Below, piece after piece: positions 17,406 through 26,964 of a stretch of DNA of 64,000 nucleotides; position 1 is the first letter of the stretch, and each line of letters begins with the position of its first letter. This DNA is from an uncultured bacterium (GTDB lineage Bacteria > Cyanobacteriota > Vampirovibrionia > Gastranaerophilales > Gastranaerophilaceae), in NCBI GenBank assembly GCA_905216055.1, contig CAJMSH010000001.1, positions 124,001-188,000 on the forward strand, given 5' to 3'. The translations under genes were made by a program, and so were the position numbers. The notes under the pieces are model-generated. The model saw only the letters and a program-made list of their open reading frames with translations, searched no databases and was not told where the DNA came from.

Positions 17406-18401
17406 ATGGATCTAGTGAAAGAAACAGATAACATAATTAATAAGTATGTTAATTATATGAGATATTGGTATGACAGAAATCAATATTCTTTTGATATGCA
17501 TGGAAATTGGTATGGGTGGGACAATTTAGATTTATTTAATGGAGATATTGAGGATAAATATCTAAATTTAATAAAAGGATTGGATTCTAAAAGTAAAGAT
17601 GTTATTGATAGAATAATATTTAGAATTCAGGAATATTTCAGAACGGGAAGTCCATATTTTACTATGTCAGATGAAGAAAGAACTGAATTCTTAAATTTAC
17701 ATAAGCATTTATATTCAAAAATTTTAAAATTATCTGAGAATTTGTATTCTTGGAATGGATATTACTTACCTATAAATTCATTTGAACCAAATGTATTTTA
17801 TCATAAGTATTACTTATCCGAGATTTCAAATCTAAGAAAGATGAAGTCCAAAGATATAATAGATGTTGGAGGTTCTGTTGGTGATTCAGCTTTAATATTT
17901 TCAAAGTATACAAATAATAAAGTTTATACTTTCGAACCAACTACCTATATGTATGAGAATATCTTGAAAACAATAAAATTAAATAATTTAAAAAATGTTG
18001 TTCCAGTAAAGAAAGGCTTGGGTTCAAGTATTACTAAAAAAGATATTCATATTGCAGATGCTGGAGGTTCAACTCTTGTTGAAAGAAAGTGTTATGAATG
18101 CAATCAAAAAGAGACAGTTGAAATAACAACTCTAGATGATTTTGTAGAGCATAATAATATTAAAGTTGGATTAATAAAAGTTGATATTGAAGGTGCTGAA
18201 CAAGAATTTTTAAAAGGTGCAATAAATACTATTAAAAAGCAAAAACCTGTTTTGTTGATTAGTATTTATCATAATTTTGATGACTTTTTTGATATTAAAC
18301 CATTAATTGAAAGTTGGGACTTAGGATATAAATTTAAAATTATGAAACCTATGAATGGACAAGTTTTTACTGAAGTAATATTATTAGCAGAAAGGAATTA
18401 G
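17406..18401 (+). CDS. FkbM-family SAM-dependent methyltransferase
   Basis: 331 residues. The C-terminal half is a class-I methyltransferase of the FkbM type: IIDVGGSVGDSALIFSKY (SAM-binding motif I), VYTFEPTTYMYENI, and LIKVDIEGAEQEFLKGA, then LLISIYHNFDDFF. FkbM enzymes O-methylate sugars in polysaccharides. The first 120 residues are a Trp/Tyr-rich region without family signature that may bind the glycan acceptor. GGAG lies 14 bases before the ATG, a rather long spacing. Confidence 0.88.
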   Translation: MDLVKETDNIINKYVNYMRYWYDRNQYSFDMHGNWYGWDNLDLFNGDIEDKYLNLIKGLDSKSKDVIDRIIFRIQEYFRTGSPYFTMSDEERTEFLNLHKHLYSKILKLSENLYSWNGYYLPINSFEPNVFYHKYYLSEISNLRKMKSKDIIDVGGSVGDSALIFSKYTNNKVYTFEPTTYMYENILKTIKLNNLKNVVPVKKGLGSSITKKDIHIADAGGSTLVERKCYECNQKETVEITTLDDFVEHNNIKVGLIKVDIEGAEQEFLKGAINTIKKQKPVLLISIYHNFDDFFDIKPLIESWDLGYKFKIMKPMNGQVFTEVILLAERN

Positions 18402-18403
18402 TA

Positions 18404-19378
18404 ATGGAGTGTAAAAATTTAGATGTATTTGTTTTAACTTATAATCGTGCTGAATATTTGCGAGTTATGCTTGAAAGCCTTTGTACACAAACCGCAAAAG
18501 GTTTTAATATAAAAGTCTTAAATAATTGTAGTACTGATAATACATTGGAAGTTATTGAAGAAATAAAGAAAAAATATCCTGATAGAAATATATCAGTAAT
18601 AACAAATGAAAAGAATTTAGGAAATCCCGGGAATTTTAAAAGGTCTCAAGAACTTGCAGAAAATGAATATACTGCAATATTTCATGATGACGATGCAATT
18701 CATCCAGAGTATATTGAAACAGCAATGAAATTATTTGATAAACATAAAGATGCAGTTATGTGTTGTTGTTCTTCTGATGTAAAATATAATATTAATAATG
18801 AAAATTGGGATTGTATGGATAAATCATATTATCTTTTCCCAGTAAAAAATAATACATATTTTCAACTACTTGTATCTCGTCCTAATTTCGCTACAGATAT
18901 TTACAAAACTGAAGCATATAAAAAAGCATCTTATCGTCCTGATTTATATGGAAAGTGTCATGATATCTGTTTTATTTTAGATATATGCCAAATTGGTAGT
19001 ATTATTAATCTACTTGGCTATGGTATTCGTTATCGTATACATGGAGGTTCTGATAGTCAAAATTATGCAACAGGTCCATTTCCTAGAGAAATTGCGAATG
19101 TTTTAGCTTATTTGAAGCAGATGATGAAAGGGCATATTCTTTCTCAACCTTTGTTATGGAATTTTGCATTTTTCCTATATAAATGGTCAAAAATAAATAA
19201 ATATATGGCTTGGAAAAAATTCTCGAAAATATCGGCGGAAAAAGATTGTGTACGACTATTTTCTCCAATTGAAAGAAAAATATTTTCTAATCTTTTCTTA
19301 ATAAATACATTAAATAAATTAATAAGAGCAAGAGCAAATTATTACAGAAGGAAATTGTATAATGCAAACGATGAATAA
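18404..19378 (+). CDS. Family-2 glycosyltransferase
   Basis: 324 residues with FVLTYNRAEYLRVMLESL, VLNNCSTDNTLEVIEE and the acidic FHDDDAIHPEY (DxD equivalent), followed by an acceptor region with YRIHGGSDSQNY. AAGGA precedes the ATG at a good distance. It lies two bases after the methyltransferase stop and overlaps the next glycosyltransferase by 17 bases. Part of the glycan assembly operon; sugar specificity cannot be read from sequence. Confidence 0.88.
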   Translation: MECKNLDVFVLTYNRAEYLRVMLESLCTQTAKGFNIKVLNNCSTDNTLEVIEEIKKKYPDRNISVITNEKNLGNPGNFKRSQELAENEYTAIFHDDDAIHPEYIETAMKLFDKHKDAVMCCCSSDVKYNINNENWDCMDKSYYLFPVKNNTYFQLLVSRPNFATDIYKTEAYKKASYRPDLYGKCHDICFILDICQIGSIINLLGYGIRYRIHGGSDSQNYATGPFPREIANVLAYLKQMMKGHILSQPLLWNFAFFLYKWSKINKYMAWKKFSKISAEKDCVRLFSPIERKIFSNLFLINTLNKLIRARANYYRRKLYNANDE

Positions 19379-20681
19379 TAATATTATTTTATCAATATGT
19401 ATTCCAACATACAATGGTGGAAAATATATTCAGAATAATATTGATATAATAATCAAACAAATAAAGCATTATAATTTGTCAGGAGTAGAAATTGTTGTAT
19501 CAGATAATTGTTCAACAGACAATATCCCTGATATTATGCAAGAATATCAGAAAAAATATCCTGATATAATCAAATACAATCGCAATGATGAAAATTTCGG
19601 GTATGATCGAAATGTTATGAAATGTTTTGAAATTGCCCAAGGAAAATTTGTCCATTTATTTGGGGATGATGATTATTATTCTCCAAATGGGTTAAAAAGA
19701 TTATATGATGTTTTAGTAAATAATGAAGATTTATCTGTACTTGTTTTATCTAATTATTATTTAAGGGATGATTATTATGGCTTAATTGTGTCAAGAAAAC
19801 ATTTAAATGATAAATATTTATTACAAGATAAAACGTATATAAATGATTCAGATAATTTTATAGTTGATGTTGAAGATAGAGCTTGGCCAAATACCAATTT
19901 AGTTTTCAGAAAAGAATATTTTAACCAAATCCCAGATCTTGATAAATTTTATAAAAAAGATTGGATTCATTTGTATATGCTTCTTTATGTTGCTAAAAAT
20001 TGGCCAAATTGCTATTTGTTTGCAGATAAATATCCGATTGTAATTAATCGTGTCGGAGTGCAAAGCTGGTTAAATAATCAAGATGGACCTAGAATTTATT
20101 TTAATAATTTGTGGATATATAGTTTTGCTGATAAGTTAGAATATTCTAAAAGGGTTTTTGATTGGTATCGTAAGAAATTGTTAAGTGAATATATTAAAAA
20201 TATTACCTTTAGACGTTCAAATAATTTTTTCATAAATCTAGGGTATATAATAAAATATTTTAAATATTGGAAGGATTTGAATAGTTTTTATTTAAAGTTT
20301 ATCGTGAAATATTTGAGCCCTGTTGCAACTGTATTCTCAATAAGAAATGAAAAAACGCTTTCTAAAAAATATAAAATATTAACAATATTAGGCTTTAGAT
20401 TTCGTCTAAAAGAATATAGTAAATCTAGTTTAGAATTTGCTCATAATTTTGAAATGTCTGATGTTATATTAATTCAAAATTCTCGAGGAAATTTAAAGCA
20501 ATTTGTTACAGGTGATTTTTATTCTGAAATGTTTGAAAAAATTGACAAATTATTTCAAAGCGGGCAAGTTTCTGAAAAGTATTTTAAACGATTTGCACGA
20601 TTAAAAAATAAAAAATTAATCCCTTATTCTGTATATTTATCAGATTGTTTTGATTATCAAAAAATATTAAATAATAATTAA
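19362..20681 (+). CDS. Family-2 glycosyltransferase with C-terminal extension
   Basis: 439 residues. The GT2 domain occupies the first 230 or so: ICIPTYNGGKYIQNNIDI, VVSDNCSTDNIPDIM and HLFGDDDYYSPNGL. A C-terminal part of about 110 residues after KILTILGFRFRLKE is basic and helical and is of the kind seen at the ends of many gut bacterial glycan transferases, possibly for membrane association. AAGGAAA precedes the ATG at 19362; an in-frame ATG nine bases on is also possible. It is the last gene of the first glycan transcription unit. Confidence 0.87.
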   Translation: MQTMNNNIILSICIPTYNGGKYIQNNIDIIIKQIKHYNLSGVEIVVSDNCSTDNIPDIMQEYQKKYPDIIKYNRNDENFGYDRNVMKCFEIAQGKFVHLFGDDDYYSPNGLKRLYDVLVNNEDLSVLVLSNYYLRDDYYGLIVSRKHLNDKYLLQDKTYINDSDNFIVDVEDRAWPNTNLVFRKEYFNQIPDLDKFYKKDWIHLYMLLYVAKNWPNCYLFADKYPIVINRVGVQSWLNNQDGPRIYFNNLWIYSFADKLEYSKRVFDWYRKKLLSEYIKNITFRRSNNFFINLGYIIKYFKYWKDLNSFYLKFIVKYLSPVATVFSIRNEKTLSKKYKILTILGFRFRLKEYSKSSLEFAHNFEMSDVILIQNSRGNLKQFVTGDFYSEMFEKIDKLFQSGQVSEKYFKRFARLKNKKLIPYSVYLSDCFDYQKILNNN

Positions 20682-20723
20682 AAAGTCCTATTAAATATTG
20701 AAATTGGATACTTTTGTCTATAT

Positions 20724-20752
20724 TTTAACTTTATTAAAGGATTAAATATAAT
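20724..20752 (+). promoter_or_regulatory. Internal promoter of the glycan cluster
   Basis: TTTAAC at 20724-20729 and TATAAT at 20747-20752 with a 17-base spacer, in the 111-base gap before the nucleotidyltransferase gene. It suggests that the next three genes form a separate transcription unit. Confidence 0.5.
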
Positions 20753-20792
20753 ATTTATGATAAAATAATATTTGTAATATCAAAGGTAGTTT

Positions 20793-21566
20793 ATGACTAT
20801 TGCAATGTTTAATAATTCTGGCTTATCAGAAAATATTTCTATAAATATAGTTATTCCTATGGCTGGCGCTGGTAGTCGTTTTGCTGTTGAAGGGTACGAT
20901 GTTCCCAAACCGTTTATTGAGTTTAACGGAAAAATGATGATTGAACATGTACTTGAGAGTTTTAAGTTAATAAATGCGAATATAATTTTGGTTCTTCAAG
21001 AAAAATTCTTGAAGGATGAAAAATCTCAGTTAGAATATTTAAAAACTAAATATATCCTAGATTATGTAACTGTTCCAAAATTAACAATGGGTGCTGCAAT
21101 TACTGCATTGGCGGCACATAAGGCAATAAATCCTAAATATGATATAATTTTTGCAGATTCTGATAATATTTTTGACTGTAATGATGTATGTAGGTTTATT
21201 TCAGATGTAAGAAAAAGGGATTTGGCGGGTGCTTTATTAACAATAAATTCTGAAAATCCTTGTTTTTCTTATGCAAGTGTAAATGATGACGGGTACTTGA
21301 TAGAGACTAAAGAAAAGTGTGTTATTTCAAACCATGCAATTTGCGGAATGTATTATTTTAAAAATGTTGAATTGTTTAGAGATGCTGTAATTGATCTTAT
21401 TATCGATAATGATTTACAAAAAGGTGAATTTTATATGTCTGGGGTGTATAATCATTTGAAAAAATTTAATAATAAGATTGGAATTTTTGATATACAACAT
21501 TTTGATTGTGTCGGAACTCCTGAACAGTTAAAAGAATATGTCGGAGGCAGACATGCAGAAGTTTAA
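20793..21566 (+). CDS. Sugar/alcohol-phosphate nucleotidyltransferase
   Basis: 257 residues of the NTP_transferase fold: INIVIPMAGAGSRFAVEG (the GxGxR nucleotide loop), VPKPFIEFNGKMMIEHVL, and FADSDNIFDC (metal-binding acid). The end has GTPEQLKEYV. It would activate a phosphorylated substrate as its NDP derivative. AAAGG precedes the ATG. It overlaps the next gene, which has a related but degenerate domain fused to a kinase-like domain. The substrate is unknown. Confidence 0.85.
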   Translation: MTIAMFNNSGLSENISINIVIPMAGAGSRFAVEGYDVPKPFIEFNGKMMIEHVLESFKLINANIILVLQEKFLKDEKSQLEYLKTKYILDYVTVPKLTMGAAITALAAHKAINPKYDIIFADSDNIFDCNDVCRFISDVRKRDLAGALLTINSENPCFSYASVNDDGYLIETKEKCVISNHAICGMYYFKNVELFRDAVIDLIIDNDLQKGEFYMSGVYNHLKKFNNKIGIFDIQHFDCVGTPEQLKEYVGGRHAEV

Positions 21567-23241
21567 TAATATTTTGCTTTTTGGCGGAGAAACCAAAAAT
21601 GAAAATATGCCTGTCGGTTTTTATTCTTCTCTTGCATTATTACCGTTAAGGGGAAAGCCTGTTATTTGGTGGCAGTTAAATAACTTAAAAAAATATGGGT
21701 TAGATAAGTTTATAATTGCGGTTTGCAGTAATAATATAAAATTAATTGATTATATCAAAAATATTTTAATGGAAAATTTTGATATTGAATTAGTCCTTGT
21801 AAGCAGTAAAAAAAATATCTTAAGTTCCTTGAAATATTCTCTTCAAAAAGCAGATATGAATTTGCCGACAAGAGTAATATTGGGAGATACATTAATCCCT
21901 GATAGTATCGATGATAGAACAGATATTATATTTACCTCTAATGATATAACAACCTCAGATAACTGGTGTTTAACTGAAAAAGATAAAGATGATAATGTAG
22001 TAAAGTTTTATGATAAACAAAAAAATCTTAGTTTGTCTAATAAGGAAGCTCTTGTTGGTTATTATGCTTTTTCTGATACAAAATATATTTTAAATTGTTG
22101 CGTCAAATCGCGTTTGATGCTTAAAAAGGAGATATCAACGGCTCTTAACGCTTATCAAGAACGTTATAAATTGAAAGCTGTATTGATTAATGATTGGTAT
22201 GATTTAGGTCATACATCAGGATTAATAAAAGCTAAAAATATTTTGTTTAATGCGAGATGCTTTAATTCAATTTCAGTTGATACGGAATTAGGAGTATTAA
22301 CTAAAACAAGCTCTAAAATTCAAAAACTTGAAGATGAGGCTTTGTGGTATAAAAATATTCCGGATGAATTAAAGATATGCGCTCCGCGTTTAATCGGTTT
22401 TGAAAAAGATAGTAATTTTGCGAAATTAACTCAAGAGTTATACGGTTATCAGTCATTACAGGAACTTTATTTGTCAGGGGCTGTTAATATTGAGGATTGG
22501 CATTATATTATCGAAAAACTTTTTTCTTTACATAAAAATTTAGAGAACTATAAATCTGATGTTGATATAAATGCTTTAAAGTGGTTATATCTTGAAAAAA
22601 CAAAAGAAAGATTGAAGGATTTACAAAATCAAAATATTTATTGGAGTAAAAAGCTTGATAATGATTTTGAGTATATTAACGGTAAAAAATATAAAGGGGT
22701 TGCTCTTTTAATTCCAGGAATAGAAAGCTTTTGTAATAAGTTAAGCCAAAATGGAATATTTACAGTAATTCATGGAGATTATTGTTTTTCTAATATATTG
22801 TTTGATTCTAACAACTATGTTTTTAAATTGATTGATCCGAGAGGAAGGTTAAATGGAGATCCTACAATTTTTGGAGATCCAAGATATGATATTGCAAAAT
22901 TAAGACACAGTATTGTCGGGTTATATGATTTTATCGTTCAAGATATGTTCAAACTTGAGGAATCCGAAAAAGGTTTTAATTATAAAATTTTAACAAGTGC
23001 TGATTATGAGGTTTTGGAAGAAATATTTGATAAATTGGCTCAGAAAAATGGCTTTGATTCCAAAGAAATAAAATTTATAGAAGGTTTGTTGTTTTTATCA
23101 ATGATTCCATTGCATAAAGATAATTTTTTACGTCAAAAAATGTTTTATATAAAAGCATTGGAATTGTTAAATGAAACAGTGACACAAATAAAATGGGATA
23201 ATGAAAAATATGACAGAGAAAAAACTTCGAATATGTATTGA
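21553..23241 (+). CDS. Nucleotidyltransferase-like plus aminoglycoside-phosphotransferase-like fusion
   Basis: 562 residues. The N-terminal half (about 1-230) follows the nucleotidyltransferase fold (LLPLRGKPVIWWQLNNLKKY) but its glycine-rich loop is degenerate (LLFGGETKNENMPV), so it may bind without catalysing. The C-terminal half is a choline/aminoglycoside-kinase fold with the Brenner catalytic motif FTVIHGDYCFSNILFDS and the metal-binding LIDPRGR. The start at 21553 is set by GGAGG five bases upstream, inside the previous gene. With its two neighbours it probably prepares a phosphorylated substituent or unusual sugar for the glycan. Confidence 0.82.
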   Translation: MQKFNNILLFGGETKNENMPVGFYSSLALLPLRGKPVIWWQLNNLKKYGLDKFIIAVCSNNIKLIDYIKNILMENFDIELVLVSSKKNILSSLKYSLQKADMNLPTRVILGDTLIPDSIDDRTDIIFTSNDITTSDNWCLTEKDKDDNVVKFYDKQKNLSLSNKEALVGYYAFSDTKYILNCCVKSRLMLKKEISTALNAYQERYKLKAVLINDWYDLGHTSGLIKAKNILFNARCFNSISVDTELGVLTKTSSKIQKLEDEALWYKNIPDELKICAPRLIGFEKDSNFAKLTQELYGYQSLQELYLSGAVNIEDWHYIIEKLFSLHKNLENYKSDVDINALKWLYLEKTKERLKDLQNQNIYWSKKLDNDFEYINGKKYKGVALLIPGIESFCNKLSQNGIFTVIHGDYCFSNILFDSNNYVFKLIDPRGRLNGDPTIFGDPRYDIAKLRHSIVGLYDFIVQDMFKLEESEKGFNYKILTSADYEVLEEIFDKLAQKNGFDSKEIKFIEGLLFLSMIPLHKDNFLRQKMFYIKALELLNETVTQIKWDNEKYDREKTSNMY

Positions 23242-23587
23242 TTTAGATGGTACTATATGTACAATAAAACAGCCCGGAGAAAGTTATGCAGATGTCAAAG
23301 TTATGCCGGGTGCAAAAGAATTTATAGATAGTTTAAAAGCTGATGGGCATACTATAATTATCAATACAGCAAGAAATATGCAGACTCAGGGGCATAATGT
23401 CGGAAAAGTTATGAAAAATGTTGGTAAAATTACCCTTGATTGGTTGGAAGAAAATAAAATTCAATATGATGAAATATTTTTTGGAAAACCAAACGCTGAT
23501 ATTACGATAGATGACAGAGTTATAAAATTTGAAGGTTGGCAAAAACTTAATAAAGAAGATGTCATAAAACAAGCAAAAGACAGATAA
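23201..23587 (+). CDS. HAD-superfamily capsule-type phosphatase
   Basis: 128 residues with HAD motif I ICIDLDGTICTIKQPGESY, motif II INTARNMQTQ and motif IV TIDDRVIKFEGW. This short HAD form is common in capsule and LPS clusters. It would dephosphorylate a sugar- or polyol-phosphate intermediate. It overlaps the upstream fusion gene by 41 bases. An alternative ATG lies at 23210; neither start has a strong ribosome binding site, which fits translational coupling. Confidence 0.87.
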   Translation: MKNMTEKKLRICIDLDGTICTIKQPGESYADVKVMPGAKEFIDSLKADGHTIIINTARNMQTQGHNVGKVMKNVGKITLDWLEENKIQYDEIFFGKPNADITIDDRVIKFEGWQKLNKEDVIKQAKDR

Positions 23588-23700
23588 TTTAAAATTATAA
23601 TTTGTAGTATTTTTCCCTATTTATCATATTATTATTTTAATATATAATAGAACAGAGATTATTTCTTTTAGTATATAGATAAAGAGAGTAAAATAGTTTT

Positions 23701-24774
23701 ATGCAAATTACAAGCAAAGATTTATCTGTTGTTGTACAAGGTGCTGTAAGCCCTTTAGAAACTGCTTTGTGTTTAAAAAGTGTTAGAAAATATTTGCCGG
23801 AAGCTCAAATTATTCTTTCAACTTGGAATGGTTCAGATATATCTCATTTTGATGGTTTATATGATGAGATTGTATTGAGTGATGATCCGGGAGCTGTAAT
23901 ATTTGATATTAAAGATAAAAAAACGAACAGTTTAAATCGAATTCTTGTATCTAGCCGCGAAGGAATTAAAGTGGCTAAAAAAACTTATGTCTTGAGAATT
24001 AGAACTGATTTAATTCTTAAAAATAATAATCTTTTAAAGTTGTATGATGATTTTGAAAAGCGGAATAATGAAAAATCTCTTTTTAAACAAAGAATTTTCG
24101 CCTATGATATTTTTTCTTTAAAATTTAATATATATAAAAATAAAACTCAACCTCTTTTATTTCATATTTCAGATTGGTGTTATCTAGGGTTGAGGGAAGA
24201 TATAGAAGAATTATTTAACATCCCTGAAGTTGAAGAACCTGAGTTTTCTCAATATTTTAAAAAACATAAAAAATTAAGAGATGATATTTATCCTTCAAGA
24301 ATGTGGAAAATGTCACCTGAACAGTATTTTACGTATAGTAATACTTTGAAGATTTTTAAGGATTTAAAGTTTGAGAATTATCTTGATGTAAATTCTCAAA
24401 ATATTGAAATCTCAGAAGACTTTATAATAAATAATTTTAGGGTATTTTCTCCAAAAGAATGGGGAATTTATTCTCTTAAAAAGCAATATAAAAAAACGAA
24501 TATGGAAGCTAGGAATTTGTTTTCTTATTATTCTTATTTAAGTCAGAAAAAAGATTATAAAAAATATTGTGATAATTCAATAAATATAGAAGATGTTGAG
24601 CTTTTTGAAAAATTATACAATATAAAATATTTTGAACAATTAAGGAAACATTTTATATTAATAAATTCAGTTAGCCCTATCAAAAAGGTGACAGAACTTT
24701 TTTCTGTATTATTATATTTAAGTAAATTTTTATATACATTGTTTATGGAGGTAATATGCAAAAAGAAAAAATAA
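23701..24774 (+). CDS. WavE-like LPS synthesis protein, copy 1
   Basis: 357 residues. The N-terminus LSVVVQGAVSPLETALCL and AQIILSTWNGSDI, then LRIRTDLIL, matches the WavE family first known from the Vibrio cholerae LPS core cluster, considered glycosyltransferase-like. FHISDWCYLGLREDIEELF and MSPEQYFTY are shared with the next gene. There is no canonical Shine-Dalgarno sequence; TAAAAT ends six bases before the ATG, suggesting a leaderless message. The last bases overlap copy 2 by 19. Confidence 0.85.
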   Translation: MQITSKDLSVVVQGAVSPLETALCLKSVRKYLPEAQIILSTWNGSDISHFDGLYDEIVLSDDPGAVIFDIKDKKTNSLNRILVSSREGIKVAKKTYVLRIRTDLILKNNNLLKLYDDFEKRNNEKSLFKQRIFAYDIFSLKFNIYKNKTQPLLFHISDWCYLGLREDIEELFNIPEVEEPEFSQYFKKHKKLRDDIYPSRMWKMSPEQYFTYSNTLKIFKDLKFENYLDVNSQNIEISEDFIINNFRVFSPKEWGIYSLKKQYKKTNMEARNLFSYYSYLSQKKDYKKYCDNSINIEDVELFEKLYNIKYFEQLRKHFILINSVSPIKKVTELFSVLLYLSKFLYTLFMEVICKKKK

Positions 24775-25850
24775 CATCAGATGAAATTAGTGTTGTTGTT
24801 CAAGGACCTGTGCATAAAATCCGAACTAAACAATGTACTGATAGTATAAGAAAATTGTTGCCGCAAGCAGAAATTATATTATCAACTTGGGATGGTACTG
24901 ATGTCAGCGGTTTAGATTACGATATATTGATTATGAGTAAAGATCCCGGTGGTGTACTTCAAAAGAACTTTAAAAGTAAAAAGATGTATGGAAATTTAAA
25001 CCGTATGATTACATCTACTAATTCCGGAATAGAAAAGGCTTCAAGAAAATATATCTTAAAACTCCGTTCTGATATGATTATAGATAGTACAAACTTTTTG
25101 AATATGTTTTTTGAATTTCCAAACAGATGTGAAAAATACAAGTTATTTGAAAAACGAATATTAGCATCAACATTATTTTCAAAGTTTGCAGAAGTTAAAC
25201 ATGGAAAACGTCAAGTGATTGCATTTCATGTTTCTGATTGGTGGTTTTTTGGCTTGAGAGAAGATATAAAAAAATACTTGTTGGCATCTCAGCTTGTTGA
25301 GGAACCATATTTTTCAAATTATTTTGAATATCCTGAAAACAAAGATAAAAAATCCGTTTATTCGAAATTTTCTTGGCGTTTTTCTCCTGAGCAATATTTG
25401 GGGTATTCATGTTTTTCAAGATATTTTTCGGATATAAAAATGGAAGATTGTTCAGATGTATCAGATAGTATAAATGAAAAATCTCAGATTTGTCTTGCAA
25501 ATAATTTTATTTTCTTGGAATACAAACAATCAGGAATAAGAAATCTAAAAATGGCTTGTAGCAAATATGAACCATTTAGCGGAGAACAATATTTGGATTT
25601 GTATAACTTTTATAATTTTGAAATGCAATATAAAAAATATTGTGATAATTCTTATATTCCGCAAAACCATAATATTTTCTATACTGATAAAAAAGTAGGT
25701 TTTAAAATCCTGCGTTTTTATAAGCATTTATATAAATTATTTGATGAGCAGGTTTCAAAAAAAGAAAAATTCGAACAATTTTTTATCGGAATTCCTTTTT
25801 CTGCTTTATCTCTTGTGCCTGTAATATTTAGAATTTTGAAACATAAGTAG
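24756..25850 (+). CDS. WavE-like LPS synthesis protein, copy 2
   Basis: 364 residues, a tandem paralogue of the preceding protein: ISVVVQGPVHKIRTKQCT, AEIILSTWDGTDV, LKLRSDMIID, VSDWWFFGLREDIKKYL and FSPEQYLGYS all align block by block with copy 1. GGAGG precedes the ATG. The pair probably add different residues to the same glycan. It ends the cluster, convergent with ldh and only six bases from its stop. Confidence 0.85.
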   Translation: MQKEKITSDEISVVVQGPVHKIRTKQCTDSIRKLLPQAEIILSTWDGTDVSGLDYDILIMSKDPGGVLQKNFKSKKMYGNLNRMITSTNSGIEKASRKYILKLRSDMIIDSTNFLNMFFEFPNRCEKYKLFEKRILASTLFSKFAEVKHGKRQVIAFHVSDWWFFGLREDIKKYLLASQLVEEPYFSNYFEYPENKDKKSVYSKFSWRFSPEQYLGYSCFSRYFSDIKMEDCSDVSDSINEKSQICLANNFIFLEYKQSGIRNLKMACSKYEPFSGEQYLDLYNFYNFEMQYKKYCDNSYIPQNHNIFYTDKKVGFKILRFYKHLYKLFDEQVSKKEKFEQFFIGIPFSALSLVPVIFRILKHK

Positions 25851-25856
25851 CTTAAT

Positions 25857-26822
25857 TTAAATATTTGTGCTTTTTAAAATATCTTTAAGATTATTAGCAG
25901 ATTCTTTTAACCTTTTTGCTTCTTCATCATTAAGTTGTATTGGAACTAATGTTTCAACACCGTTTTTCCCGACAATTGCTGGCATGCTTAATGAAATATC
26001 TGAAATGCCGTATTCTCCATGTAGCATTGAAGATATTGGAAGAATTGATTTTTCATCTCTGACAATTGCTTCACAAATCCTTTTTACAGACATTGCAATT
26101 CCATAGTATGTTGCTTTTTTCCTTGAAATTATTTCATAGGCACTGTTTTTAACAGTTTGTGCAATTTTATCAGTATCTTTTTCATGGTTATAATGTCCTC
26201 TCATTTCGCAGAATTTGTTAAGAGGAATTCCTGAAACGTTTGCACTGCTGTATGCTGCTATTTCGCTATCTCCGTGTTCTCCGATGATAAATGCGTGAAC
26301 ACTTCTGCTATCAACGTTAAGATGTTCTCCGATTGAATATTTTAATCTTGCTGTATCAAGAACTGTGCCTGAACCTATTACTCTGTTTTCTGGCAAACCG
26401 CTTAATTTTATTGCTACAGTTGTTAAAATATCAACAGGGTTAGATACAATAAGTAATATGCCTTTGAAATCTCTTTGTTTAATTTCAGATAGAATAGATT
26501 TAAATATTTCTACGTTTCTATGTACCAAATCGAGTCTTGTTTCTCCAGGTTTTTGATTTGCCCCTGCCGTAATAATTATAATAGAGGCATTTTCAATATC
26601 ATCATAATTCCCTGCATATATTTTCATAGGTTTAGCAAAAGGAATACCATGGCTAATATCTAGAGCTTCACCTTCAGCTCTTGCATTATCAGCATCAATC
26701 ATTGCAATTTCTGAAAATAAACCGCTTTGCATTAAACTAAAAACGCAAGCAGATCCTACAAATCCGCAACCTATCATTACAGCTTTTCTGAAATTTAAAC
26801 AATTCAAACATTTGTTATCCAT
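25857..26822 (-). CDS. ldh: L-lactate dehydrogenase
   Basis: Reduces pyruvate to L-lactate with NADH, the redox-balancing step of fermentation. The start at 26822 (GAGGT upstream) gives 321 residues. The Rossmann loop is VMIGCGFVGSA; the specificity loop AGANQKPGETRLDL has Gln where malate dehydrogenases have Arg, so lactate is the likely product. DTARLKY (substrate Arg) and IIGEHGDSE (catalytic His) are intact. A cysteine-bearing N-terminal extension (MDNKCLNCLN) is slightly longer than usual. Confidence 0.92.
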   Translation of the reverse strand: MDNKCLNCLNFRKAVMIGCGFVGSACVFSLMQSGLFSEIAMIDADNARAEGEALDISHGIPFAKPMKIYAGNYDDIENASIIIITAGANQKPGETRLDLVHRNVEIFKSILSEIKQRDFKGILLIVSNPVDILTTVAIKLSGLPENRVIGSGTVLDTARLKYSIGEHLNVDSRSVHAFIIGEHGDSEIAAYSSANVSGIPLNKFCEMRGHYNHEKDTDKIAQTVKNSAYEIISRKKATYYGIAMSVKRICEAIVRDEKSILPISSMLHGEYGISDISLSMPAIVGKNGVETLVPIQLNDEEAKRLKESANNLKDILKSTNI

Positions 26823-26964
26823 ATTTACCTCTTTTTTCAATTCTAATTTTTATTAATTTTTATACATATAAAAATTTTTTTCAACCCTCTTAATTGTTAA
26901 TTTTTACATGTCCGACAATGACGTAAATTATATTTAAAATATGTTTAAGAAAGGACTTAATGAA

